The position numbers were made by a program, and so were the translations under genes. From NCBI GenBank assembly GCA_049999805.1, contig JBNGIO010006060.1, positions 42,069 through 106,068 on the forward strand: a DNA stretch of 64,000 nt. The letters are read 5' to 3'. This document shows, in pieces, positions 36,450 through 47,584 of the stretch. Under the pieces are notes generated by a model, which was given only the letters and a program-made list of their open reading frames with translations, did not search any database and was not told the DNA's origin. This stretch comes from Folioceros fuciformis (lineage: Eukaryota; Anthocerotophyta; Anthocerotopsida; Anthocerotales). Position 1 is the stretch's first letter. Each line of letters starts with the position of its first letter.

Positions 36450-36960
36450 GATGAACAAGATACAGCCACTATTGAGGTGAGGAGATGAGGAAGATAAGTC
36501 TCGATTAAGCGAGATAAGTCTCCATTAAGCAGAAGAGACGAGGAAGATAATGTCAAAGGAGATGAGGAAGCTAAGGTCTCTATTGAGGTTGAGGTGGAGT
36601 ACATGGAGACAAGGAAGATAAAGTCTCAGCTGAGGTCAGGGTGGAGCACATGAGAGATGAGGAAGATAAGACCTCTCTGAAGGTTGAGGTGGAACACATG
36701 GAGACGAGGAAGATAAGGTTTCTATTGAGGTCGAGGTGGAGCACTCTATTGAGGTTGAGGTGGAGCGTATGGAGACGAGGACGATAAGGTCTCTGTCAAG
36801 GTTGAGATGGAGCACTCTGTTGAGGTTAAGGTGGAGCACATGGAGATGAGGAAGATAAGGCTTTTGTTGAGATCAAGGTAGAGCACTCTATTGAGGTTGA
36901 GGCTCAGGTGGAGCCATTTCAAGTAGAGAAAGTTTGTGGAGGTCATTGTTAGAGAACTCA
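36450..36960. repeat. Minisatellite, about 48-50 bp unit
   Basis: About ten imperfect copies built from gaggttgaggtggagcacat and ggagatgaggaagataaggt plus ctctatt. Copy length varies by small deletions. Because it lacks stops in some frames it produces spurious open frames on the minus strand. Confidence 0.8.
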
Positions 36961-38040
36961 AGATAACATAGCTAGTAACCTCTCCAATATGACCTTTACA
37001 ATTAACAGGGAGGTGGGTCTACTGATGGTAACAATTATGCAGACAATAGCTGTAGAGCTCGATGACCCATGGATATTGCAACAAAGGCTTGAGGTCACTT
37101 GAAAGCATGGGCCAAGGGTAGCACCGAATTGTATTTTCGTGCATCAATATGGCAGCACTACTTGATTGGTTAGGTAGCACAAAGAACTAGAGCTAGTGAT
37201 TGCTTCAAATGCACTATAACATAAAGTAAACATATATATTAACCTTAGCTTACATACAAGAAACCAAAATCTAAACCTAAACATATGTTAGTTATGCTTC
37301 TTGAAACCATTCCAAAAATAAATAGTTCTCATCCATGCATCGGGTAATTGATGGATTCCCATAAGCTTGATATTTATGACATATATATATATATATATAT
37401 AGAAAGAATAAAAATATGTTAATAGTATAAAATATGATTAAAAGGAATAATTAATTATTCTATTCAATATTAAGTCTGATATGTATATCTGAAAAAGAGA
37501 TTAACAAAAGCTGCCATGAAACGTTGACCTCTTTCGATGTTCAATAGATGTGAGCATACAAAATTCAAATTTATGAGAGTTTCTGATCGGGTGGAACTTG
37601 ATGTCTACACATTTTTGAGTAATGTGTGAAACTCGATGTCTACATAGTTTCAATTAGAATGCCCAAGTCCTAGAAAAACTTGATGTCTAATGGAATACAC
37701 AAACCTTAGAAAACATGATGTCTAACACAATGCTTCAGCATCAAAAAACTTCAATGCTTCAGCATCAAAAAACTTCAATGCTTCAGCATCAGAAAACTTC
37801 AATGCTTCAGCATCAGAAAACTTCATGGCTAGTAGAATGCGCAAGCCTTAATAAACTTGATGTCTTGTAGAATTCACAAGCATTGATAAACTTGTCTAAG
37901 AGAATGCGCAAGCCTTAAAATGGCTGCAGAACAAATGCAGAATCTTAAATAATTGGATAGATATAAACCTTTCTACATCCAGATCGTTACAAAATGAACT
38001 GAAGATAAGCATCCGGAAGGCGTATGGGATAGCACGAATT
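36961..38040. repeat. AT-rich spacer with (TA)n and a 24-bp repeat
   Basis: Contains a (ta)n run at 37381-37401. A 24-bp tandem repeat (aatgcttcagcatcaaaaaa then cttc) occurs about four times at 37728-37825. No gene is recognised. Confidence 0.75.
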
Positions 38041-38078
38041 TCTGAGGTTACTCCCATTATGGAAGCTTCATTTGATTT

Positions 38079-38327
38079 CTACTGGAGGGCAGCGTTCTCG
38101 GGAGTAAGCCGCGCAGGTGAAGATGCAAGGTCGCGACGATGCACAGCCTCCCAAGCTGCAATGCGGCGATCATTTTCCTCCACGCTCAGGTTCAAGTCCA
38201 CTGCCATGTGGAGCCGAGTTGGTGCAGGCGCAACGGGACCAGCTTCGTCCGAAGGACTCGTCACCGCCTGTGGGACTGCCATGGCCCCGCTGACTGACGA
38301 CAGCGACGACGCCTCGATGCTAGCCAT
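38079..38327 (-). pseudogene. AP2-like gene D: N-terminal fragment
   Basis: The 82-aa frame starts MASIEASSLSSV and contains RLHMAVDLNL followed by ENDRRIAAWEAVHRRD, clearly homologous to the start of A, B and C. A stop follows soon after, and no later exon is seen in the flanking minisatellite and AT-rich DNA. The EAR core reads DLNLSV, so the conserved proline is lost. The leader-intron acceptor (cggctgcag) is still present before the ATG. Best read as a truncated remnant. Confidence 0.65.
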
Positions 38328-39109
38328 GTTCCGAGATCCCCAATAGCTCTCGGAAGCTGCAGCCGGACCAGAAAGGCTGTTTTCAATTGCTATTGCAATC
38401 GCAATCTGAATAGCAAGCCTCCTCCTCCGGATCACTGTACTCAGGAGCGAGGGGCAAGGAATTCAGTGCCGGCAGGCCTCCGAAGCGCTCACCAACAAAT
38501 CCGCGATGCTGTACCACCACGAAAGCGAGGAGAAGTCTAAAGCAAGCAGTGGAACGAAGCCAAGACTAGTCAGCTGCTGGCTATGGTTCGGCGTAACAGG
38601 CTGTGGTTAGTCGGGACCTTGAGGTAGTCAACGGAGAGCAGAGATTGGCGAGGACTGTAGGGTACCAGTGGTGATGAGCAACCTTAGAGAAAAATGTGGA
38701 AGGTTGGAGCCGGTCGTTGTAGTCAGGTGAGGCAGGAGGAGCTTGGGCCGCGCGGGAATTCGCTGTGAGTCAGGGTCGGTATTGGTCAGGGGCAGAGCTG
38801 AAAGACACAGCGCATGGGGGCTCTCAGGAGACATCGTCAAGAGAGAGGACAGAAGAGGCCCGAAACTCCACAGTAAAATGACACTTCACTTCACTTTTAC
38901 CGTTGCGGCTCTTTCATATTCCAGAGCGCTTCTTCCACCCTGTATGGCTATTTTCTTATTTACTTATGATCTCCTTTGATCCTCCTAATGTCCGACTTTA
39001 ATACCAAATGTTTAAATTATTCCTGGGTTCTGTAATGGACTGGTTAATGGTAAACAGCTGGGTAAGTTGATTCCGGGATGTGCTTAAGGCCTCCGATTGA
39101 GGGGAAAGT

Positions 39110-41200
39110 TACCTCACCCCGCCCCCACGCCGACGAAGCAACTGGGATGGACCACCTTGGGCAGCGGGCAGCGGGCAGGATAGGCCGATGACGCAGTTGG
39201 CCGGTACTCTGCGCCGGCGAACATGGTTGGCGACCGGTGGGGGCAGTTGGGGGTTGCCCGCTGTGACTGATCGGACCGAGACACTGGGGCCCTTAAAACC
39301 CACAGCACGATTGGCCGACTCCACTCTGCCGTGCTGTTGACGGGATTACAGGGCGCAAGCTAGCTGAACGGGGAGGGCTATGGGACAGGCACCAAGAGGA
39401 ACGGCCGTAACCAATGGCAGGCATTGGGAGGCAATCACCAAGGATGTTCCAAGCCCTCAGTGTGACGCAGTAGCCTTCCCCTCAGCATATGCCAAAAAAT
39501 CAGAGTTCGTCCGCGTCGAGCCACCGAGGGGGTCGCTTTGCCGTCACGTCTCTACCGGGGCCCTGTACCGGCCGCCGGACGAAGGAGCTCATCTGCAACT
39601 CCTCCCACGCAAACTGGTATGTGTACATTTCTATTGGTGAGCGGCTCTCCCCTGCAAACCATGCCATACCCCATACGTAAGTGCGTACGTTCCCCCCATG
39701 GGCAGAGGGTGCGCTCCAACTCCTTCCGATCCAGAGGTCCAGCCACTCTAGGCCCCATCCTTGAGTTCATCGCTGCTGATGAAGCAGGTTCACATCAGGA
39801 TGTGGTTCCAAGCACTTCCTTGGAAAGCAATCAAGCGGTGGTGCGCAGAAAGAGAGAGTGCGGGCTCCCGCATGCATACGAGTAATTATGTACGCACTTG
39901 AGGGCGGGCAGGAGCGGTCACATCTCAGCGCTGCTTGATTTTAAAATGACAAGGCGAGCGCCTGTAAACAGAGCCCCGCGCTGCCCTGTGTTGTACACCA
40001 CTTAAGAGGCCTGGCTTTGGCGGGGGCCAGCACGGCTTGCCGCATTCATCAACCGCGTAGCTTCTAGCGCTCTGCCACCACTCAAGGCAGAGTAGTTTGA
40101 GGAAAGGATATGCTTGAAGGAGCTGTCGACCGTGCTCTGTCCAGGAGGCCTGCCCCTGGTCAAGTTGCATGCATGAAAGTACTCTGGGCAAAAGCTGAAT
40201 CAGGACATGTCCGTCGGTTGCCCTGGCCCCTGCTCCCGTCCTCTGTCCTCTGTCCTCTGCCCTTTGCCTTCTGTCCTGCCCTGCCCTCCGCTGGGGCCCT
40301 GTGGACTTGAGCAGCGGCCAGCCATTGCAGCAAGTCGCAACTTGCAATCGCCAGGGAAGGATCCAGCTCGCAAGGTCCGGATATCCTACCGAGGTGCTGA
40401 TGTCTCTCCGTGCGTCTGGTTCTCGGGCACCGGTTTTGCAGACCACGCTTCCCCGATCTCTGGTGCTTATACCTGTCCAGAATCTATGTTGTATGTATCG
40501 GGGTACAGCGGCTAGGTCAGAGGGAGTGCAAGGCAGTGCAGGGCTGCGCATTTCTGGTACTGTATGATTTATGCCTTCGATTAATAACATCTACGAAGTA
40601 GGAGATGGAATTATACGTCCGATAGCTGCCTTGGCAGTGGCCGCCGTGAGCTCACGCTGACTCACTTCAGCGATTGAGGCAAGGGGGCGCATGGGTAGAG
40701 TTCTCAGCTTCTACGACTAGAGACGAATTTCAATAGCTCTTTCGGTCACCAGCGTGCGCCTAGATCCTACGCTGACAGCCTCACATGACTTCACGCACAT
40801 ACATTGTTTGCGTAACTGTCAACCCAAAAACAAAGAGAAAAAAAAGACAACTCGACAGTGCATTGCACCTTTTATCTTATTAACTAGACTTCATCTTCGC
40901 TTGAAGTTGGCATGATTCGTCGTCAGTATTGCAGCTTGGAGTTGGCCAGCCCGCAACTGGAATTGCCTACACCACAATGCTCCAAGTCCGTAAGTCCGCG
41001 GGCCTGGATGCAGGAGGGGACCAGTGATCATGATTGGAGTTTAAGATTAAGGCAACAATCCACAGCCACCCCTTGGAGCCTGCAGGACGCCCAGGTCCAG
41101 AATAAGCAGCCACAGGATCCACGCAAACATCTTGAAAACTGGTCCAAAGCACGAATCAGAAAACAAATAGCAGCTCCCATGCCAAGCTCTGGAATGAAGC
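39110..41200. repeat. Cluster spacer, copy 5
   Basis: Full-length spacer with the ordered landmarks: ggtactctgcgc, gggcccttaa, cacatcaggatgtggttcca (39791-39810), ctgtaaacagagccccgcgc, gttgcatgcatgaa and a ctctgtc-type minisatellite (40238-40270). It lies between gene fragment D and partner P5. Confidence 0.7.
39791..39804. promoter_or_regulatory. 14-bp palindrome, one mismatch (CACATCAGGATGTG)
   Basis: Matches the palindromes at 14443 and 24222 except for one central base. The downstream gttccaag is also kept. Confidence 0.3.
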
Positions 41201-41293
41201 TCTGGCCAAGAGTCAGCCCAGTCATGGAGGCAAGCACAATTGGCTCTAAGTACGTACCTCCATAGCTTCCACTTGTCCCACTTCCGCTCGCGG

Positions 41294-42380
41294 CTAAGAA
41301 GTGCAAGCTCCCGGTGAGCGGGTTAATCCGGCTGCCTGTGCCGGAGGAGATGCATCATCCCCTGGGAACACGGTAGGCAAGCTTGATGTGATTCGAAGGA
41401 GAGGCAGCGCACCAGATCCGCTGGCCAGGTCCGGATCCGCGGGGCCAGATACCGCGGTCGGCTCATCTTCAAGAAGTAAGAGCGGATCACGGGAAGTCGT
41501 TGGCGGGGCATCCCACTCCGGACCCGCACCAGGAGCATTGGCATGAACCTCTTGGTTGCGAAGGAGCGGCACCCGCGGAGCGTCACCATACACTTCGTGT
41601 CCCGGGCCGGCGCCCGTTGCGTAGGGCTGCAAGGTTGGGAGCTGCCGGCCGCNNNNNNNNNNNNNNNNNNNNNNNNNNNNNNNNNNNNNNNNNNNNNNNN
41701 NNNNNNNNNNNNNNNNNNNNNNNNNNNNNNNNNNNNNNNNNNNNNNNNNNNNNNNNNNNNNNNNNNNNNNNNNNNNNNNNNNNNNNNNNNNNNNNNNNNN
41801 NNNNNNNNNNNNNNNNNNNNNNNNNNNNNNNNNNNNNNNNNNNNNNNNNNNNNNNNNNNNNNNNNNNNNNNNNNNNNNNNNNNNNNNNNNNNNNNNNNNN
41901 NNNNNNNNNNNNNNNNNNNNNNNNNNNNNNNNNNNNNNNNNNNNNNNNNNNNNNNNNNNNNNNNNNNNNNNNNNNNNNNNNNNNNNNNNNNNNNNNNNNN
42001 NNNNNNNNNNNNNNNNNNNNNNNNNNNNNNNNNNNNNNNNNNNNNNNNNNNNGTTCCTGTCGAAGCGCTGCCAGCTCGGCCGTTTGCCGCAACAGCAGTT
42101 CCGGCTGCCGCTGCTTCCGCCGCTCCCACATGAGGTCGTGCAGGTGGAGCACTACTTGCTGCTCCATAAACTGCCGCCGCTGCTCCTCCTCCTGCTCCTG
42201 CTGCTGCTCCTCCTCCTGCCGATGCGCCATCATGGTGAGAGCGGTCGCGGCTGCCTCTTCCATGGGCAGCAGCCCTTCGTCAACGCCACGCACGGGAGAT
42301 GGCGGCGGCGCCGGAGGAGGATGACTGGGCCGCGGTCGTGGCGCAACGAGTTCGTTAGCCTCACCTTTCTCCGTTGCCAT
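41294..42380 (-). CDS. Partner gene P5, unrecognised Gln/Glu-rich protein, interrupted by assembly gap
   Basis: The ATG at 42380 follows a splice acceptor (tttggacttgcag region), as in the other partner genes. The first exon encodes MATEKGEANELV, a proline-rich RPRPSHPPPAPPPSP stretch shared with P2, then a Gln/Glu-rich helical tract (QEEEQQQEQEEEQRRQ) and LLRQTAELAALRQE before the gap. After 400 N, the frame ending at 41294 contains APGAGPEWDAPPTT, the exon-2 signature of P1 and P4, and ends RSPGACTS. The exon boundary is hidden by the gap. No known domain is visible; the middle could form a coiled coil. Confidence 0.45.
41653..42052. other. Assembly gap of 400 N
   Basis: Run of exactly 400 undetermined bases inside partner gene P5; true size unknown. 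Repeat-rich sequence on both sides probably broke the assembly. Confidence 0.99.
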
Positions 42381-42779
42381 GGCTAGCACCTGGCCTCGCC
42401 TGCAAGTCCAAACAAGCCTTGGCCATGAGCACTTTCTTCGACGTTACACCACAAACAGCAACATCGCAAGCTCTAACGCTCAGTCTGCAAGGCTCTGCAA
42501 AGTAGGAGGAATGTGCGACACATAGCTCGCTAGCAGACCAAATTCCGAGGAGCAGGGGAAGCTGGCTAGCACGGTTACCTGTAGCGAACCGAAAACACAC
42601 CAAGAAACGGGTTACCTGCAGTAGCGCCTGCCAACGGAATGCAGTGGCGCCGCTGCTGATGCCGCTGAAGAAGTGCTGCTGTACTCACGATCCGGCTCCT
42701 CCTGCCACCTTGTGTGCCACCAGCTCTCCTCTCCCTTGGGTTTAATCTCTCTCAGCAGCCCCAAATCGTTGTAAGAGAG

Positions 42780-43857
42780 TGTTGAGCCCGTACTGCTTGC
42801 CTGGGCTAACTGGTCCCCTAAGATATCACAAGGCTTTGCCCGGTCCCAGATCCCCGTTTCTTAACTGGTCCCCTACCCTATATCACGGCTTTCTCCGGGT
42901 CCCCGATCCCCGTTTGCCCTGGACCACTTCGCTCGTCCCTACCCCTTTATACACATACCCAAAGATCATAAATCAACAGCTTACAACAAAATCCTACCTC
43001 ATACATACATATCTAGGTGAGATGCTAAGCCTTTAAGGGACATTATATTGTTATCTAAATTTATTATAATATTATTTATATTAAAATTATCATAGTTTGG
43101 CATACATTATAACTATGATTGGTTCCTCTTTACCTTATCAAATGATGACAAGGGCAATACATTCATGTAGGTAGAAACGCTATTCATATCAATGTCACAT
43201 GGTTGGAAAACTAGGTCACCCATATTAGTCTCAAATCTTCCCATATGACAAGGAAGTAAACCACAACATGACAACTAAGTCTATCCATATACCAACTCTT
43301 TTTGCTCAAATCTTTGTCCTACAGTAGGAAAAGAAAATAAGTCGTAACAAACAAAATACTAGTAAAAGGGTTACTCATGTTTTGTTCACATGATTTAGAA
43401 AACTAACCCACTATACCAAATAAAACAGTCACAGTTCTTGGTCAGATAAATATCTAGAAAGTAAACCATAATATACAAGAAAGATGAAACAAAGCACATT
43501 CGTATTGGCAAAACAGTTATTCATGCCTTTGTCACGCCATGGGGAAAAGTAGTCAATCATTAGGGCAGAAAGAATAATCTTACTTTGTGTCCCAAGATTA
43601 TGTGGATGTCAATACAACAACCCATGAAAAATCTACCTATAAAACGTTTTTGGTGCACAACTTAGGGTATAAAAGACTAAGAAATTTCAAGTACAAGAGA
43701 CAATGGTATCGTTTCACTCACATATGCATATGTGGTCTATTGCAAGTAGGAAGGCTCATGAAGAAGAGTGAAATTTCAAACATAAATGAAGGTTCATTTA
43801 TTGTTCTTGAAGAATGACCATGGAGAAGAAGATAGGAACAACTTAAATACTTCAATT
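42780..43857. other. Unit boundary and AT-rich spacer
   Basis: A short direct repeat is visible near 42805-42905 (aactggtcccctaa...tatcac...ggctttgcccgg / aactggtcccctaccctatatcacggctttctccgg). The rest is AT-rich and holds no recognised gene. Confidence 0.45.
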
Positions 43858-45020
43858 CAAACCATGTGGATATGTGTAAATACAAACAGACTCCGATAGC
43901 TCAAACCATGTAGACGTACGTAAACACGAACCAACCCTGATAGCTCAAGCCATGCAGACATACCCGATAGCTCAAACCATACAGAAGTACGTAAAGACGA
44001 ACCAACCACCTTGCAAACATACCCCGATAGCTCAAACCATGCAGATGTACGTAAAGGCAAACCAACCCTCGTAGCTCAAACCATGCAGACATACCCCGAT
44101 AGCTCAAACCATACAGACGCACCCCAATAGCTCAAACCATGCAGACGTACCCCGATAGCTCAAACCATGCTGACGTACCCCGATAGCTCAAACCATGCTG
44201 ATGTACCCCGATAGCTCAAACCATGCTGACGTACCTCGATAGCTCAAACCATGCAGACGTACCCCGATAGCTCAAACCATGCAAACATACCCCGATAGCT
44301 CAAACCATGCATATGTACGTAAAGACGAACCAACCCTCATAGCTCAAGCCATGCAAACATAAGTGAACACGTGTAGATGTACGTAAACAAGAACCAATAG
44401 CTCAACCTCAAGCCATGCATATATACGTAAACACAAACAAACCCCGATAGCTCAAACCATGCGGACGTACGTGAACTCTGACAAACCGTGAACTCTGACT
44501 AACCTAATAGCTCAAACCATGCTCATATACGTAAACAAAAACCAACCCCGATAGCTTAACCCATTCAAACGTATGTAAGCTCCAACCCTAAACCCTAATA
44601 GCTCAAACCATGCAGATACACGTAAACACAGTAGCTCAAACGGTCCTTCCATGCAGACGTAGATATGAACCAAGCTCTATAGCTCAAACCATGCAAACGA
44701 GCTCTATAGCTCAAACCATGAAGACATACCTCGATAGCTGAAACCATGCAAACGTAGATACAAACCAACCTTCTTGACTCAAACCATGTAGATGTAGATA
44801 CGAACCAAGCTCTATAACTCAAAACATGCAAACGAACACACAAAGACAATCACCACAAGTCAAATCATGGAGACGTTTCTAGATTGCTAAAACCATGCAA
44901 ATGTAGATACAAACCAAGCTCTTTAACTCAAACCATGCAAACAAATACACAAAAGACAACCTCCATAAGTGAAACCATGGAGACGAACCTCGATAGCTGA
45001 AACCATGCAAACGTAGGCAC
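43858..45020. repeat. 28-bp minisatellite array
   Basis: About 35 copies of a unit reading ccgatagctcaaaccatgca then gacgtacc. The core at 44130-44290 is nearly perfect at 28-bp spacing; the edges are degenerate and interspersed with gtaaacacgaaccaaccct. Minus-strand frames through it give meaningless HGLSYRG repeats. It closes the AP2-like cluster on this side. Confidence 0.9.
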
Positions 45021-45853
45021 GAACCAATCTTGATAGCTTCATTAATAGGTTGGACTGTGTCGTCGCGCACACAGACCAACCTTGGTATGATCAACCTGGG
45101 TAACATGTCAAACCTTGTGGATGCAGATCCAAAGTCTTTATGTAATAGAGAAAGTCTTTATGTGAGGATAGACTCTAACAACTACATGCATTGAGAAAGA
45201 TATATAACGAAAGCCCACATTGAAAGAGAGTCAGTAAAAACTTGCATAGTTAAGAGAGAGAGAGACAAATAAACAAAACCACTTATAAGAAACTAAGGTC
45301 TTATCCAAGGGGAAACACTAAGATAACCAACAAAAAAGAAAAAAACCACACAAAAGAGGCTACATGTCAACTATAACACCTTAGCAAACATCACACTACC
45401 TATGATAATGTTGTTTTGTCTACCACATATACCAGGAAAATTCCTTATTAAAATATATTTTTTTATTAACTTAATAACATGTCAAGACAAATAATATTAT
45501 TTTACTCTAAAATAAAGCCCATCAGTGAATCTATTTGCATTAAAAATGCATGAGCTGTCATGGTCTGTCCTAAAAGTAGCAAAATAGCGCTTAAGAGGCA
45601 TTAATGTATGACAATTTAAGCTTTCGTTTAGGGATGGTGTGCATAGGAGACAATGAGCTAAATATGAAGTTATTATGGTCCAGTTGGATAGATGTGAGTG
45701 ACACGGGTAACGGGAGTGTGTGGAAGGCAGCAAATTCACAAACTGGGAAGGGCCACGTGTCCTCAAGTCACTCATGCGACCAAGGCACTACTGGCAGCAT
45801 CGCTGGCTTCCAACCCAGCTCGCAACAGCAGCAGTGGCAACCAAAAGGCGTGG
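45021..45853. other. Upstream region of the TPR gene
   Basis: AT-rich to 45600, then a GC-richer stretch leading into the first coding codons of the TPR gene. The segment at 45770-45850 reappears in degraded form at 50165-50250. A non-coding 5' leader is likely but not defined. Confidence 0.4.
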
Positions 45854-46874
45854 ATGGAGGTAAGCTGCTTCCGCAAGGTGGTTCAGCATTTCCTAGCTAG
45901 CATTTTCATTCGAGTCTAGGCCTTCCACGACAGGGCAGGACGAGGGAGCGGAAGAGTGGATTTTGCTTTGCAATTTGTCAAACGGGAAGCCAAACCCCAG
46001 TGCCTTTGCAGGATCCGGCAGCTGAGGATGCTCTGGCTCAGGCGAACACAGCCAAAGCACAGGGAAACATCTTCTACCGAGAGGGGAAGTATGAGCAGGC
46101 CTTGGAATGCTATGCTACAGCCCTGGGATTCACGTCCGAGGACCCAGATTGGAGGGAACTGCGGGCTATGTGTCATAGCAATAGAGCCATCTGCTTTCTT
46201 CAATTGGTAAACCAGCCTGTGCATCACCGTAGGATTTGGTGCTCTGTTCCGGGGCTCGTAATTTGTTGAAGTGACAACAATTGTGGTGTGAATGTGTGCA
46301 GAATCAGTATGAGGGAGCGGTGACAGAGAGCACGAAAGCACTGGACCTCAACCCGTCGTATCTGAAAGCGTTGATACGGCGAGCTCAGGCATATGAAAAG
46401 CTTCAGCGGTTTGATGAGGCTATTGGAGGTGATTCGGGAGCTACATTCAACTACTCCGTGTTCGTCCACAAGAAGTGCATGCTTTGTGCTGCAAATTCTT
46501 TTTTAACTTGATTTACTCTGTTGCAGATATTAAAAAGATTCAGGAGTTGGAGCCGGGTAACAAGCAAGCCGCTGAATCTATCAGACGGCTTACACCACTG
46601 GCTGAGGTAAAACGAGAAGAGATGAAGGAGGAGATGATTGGTGAGCTCTCTGTGGAACAACGCTTGTTACTGGCAACGCTGTAGGGTTCTTTCTAGCCCT
46701 TGCATTTTCTTGACCACCTTTTTTTATTGACTCAGGTTTTCCAAATGTATGCCTGTAGGAAAGCTGAAAGAGATGGGAAACTCTGTGCTGGGGTATTTTG
46801 GAATGAGTCTTGATAACTTCAAGGCCGTCAAGGACCCTGTTACGGGCTCCTATTCAATATCCATGCAAAAATGA
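45854..46874 (+). CDS. TTC1: TTC1-like tetratricopeptide repeat protein
   Basis: Exons 45854-45859, 46012-46206, 46302-46428, 46527-46640 and 46759-46874 join in frame (GT-AG) and give 185 aa. Three TPR units are seen: AKAQGNIFYREGKYEQALE, an ELRAMCHSNRAICFLQL unit with NQYEGAV, and ALDLNPSYLKALIRRAQAYE. A charged C-terminal segment follows (RRLTPLAEVKREEMKEEM) and then KLKEMGNSVLGYFGMSLDNF plus KAVKDPVTGSYS. This order and the FGMS..NFKAVKDP..GSYS tail match TTC1, a TPR adaptor linked to chaperones. The start is uncertain: the frame has no earlier ATG before a stop, so I take the ATG two codons before the first intron. An upstream exon could exist, since TTC1 proteins are usually longer. The gene converges with U2AF65. 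Confidence 0.75.
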
Positions 46875-47417
46875 TACCCATCGAAGGCCTTGGCCCCAAA
46901 GACGAGGTCTCTGCCCAGGATGTGGCAATCAGCGCTGTTGTTCAGGTAGCTCCTGTTCTTAGCCTAGTGAGCGTGTTGCGTCCCCATGCACCCTTCTCAT
47001 ACGATGCCCTTCTGATCTGGCGCTCTTGATCTCTCGTGTGTTTACAGTTGCGGGCTCCTTGGTATTTGCTGCTTTAGAGGAGCAAGGGCTCTTTCCACCT
47101 GTTGGTGACAGACTTGCGTACTTAGTCATCCAAGCTAGGTGGTCAACTATCTTGTATTGTATGATGCGCTGTATTGAGACAAGCCAACCAAACAGGGGTT
47201 GCTGTTTTGGAGAAGCTTTTATAGCCTGAATGGCGGGAAGTTAGTGGAAACTGTGTGATTGCAACTCTTTCGTATAGTCAGAAGTGTTGGAATGGTGGAA
47301 GGGGCCTTCCGGCAATGGGGTTCACGCATTGTGCCTCAGGAAAAATCCGGTTACCCCGTGAAACCTTCACATACTGTTCTTAAGGTTTTAAATTCAGGTA
47401 GCTTCTAGGCGGGTTTT

Positions 47418-47535
47418 TCCAACAAATCGCCGTTCGTTTAGCTGTCATCCTCATAGGAGGAGGCGTTGATGGTCTGGCCACCGACCTTCCCACCATGCAA
47501 GGTGGACTTGGCCTTCGTATCTCCTTGAGCCAAGT
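47418..47535 (-). pseudogene. Fragment of U2AF65 last exon
   Basis: The minus strand reads AQGDTKAKSTLHGGKVGGQT followed by INASSYEDDS and a stop. This aligns with AQGAAKAKAGLHGRKFGGNS, VIASYYAEDK of the true last exon at 50809-50946. It is an isolated exon fragment left by a local duplication. Confidence 0.7.
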
Positions 47536-47584
47536 TCCTTGGCCTTGGCAGACACGTCCAAGAGTCGCAGTCGAGTAACAAGGC

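Noticed and set aside
41323-42389. Open frames running through the 400-N gap
   Set aside because: Continuity across undetermined bases is an artefact. Only the sequenced ends were used for P5.
43857-45106. Minus-strand frames coding HGLSYRG-like repeats
   Set aside because: Pure translation of the 28-bp minisatellite. The unit is not a multiple of three, so the frame shifts between copies.
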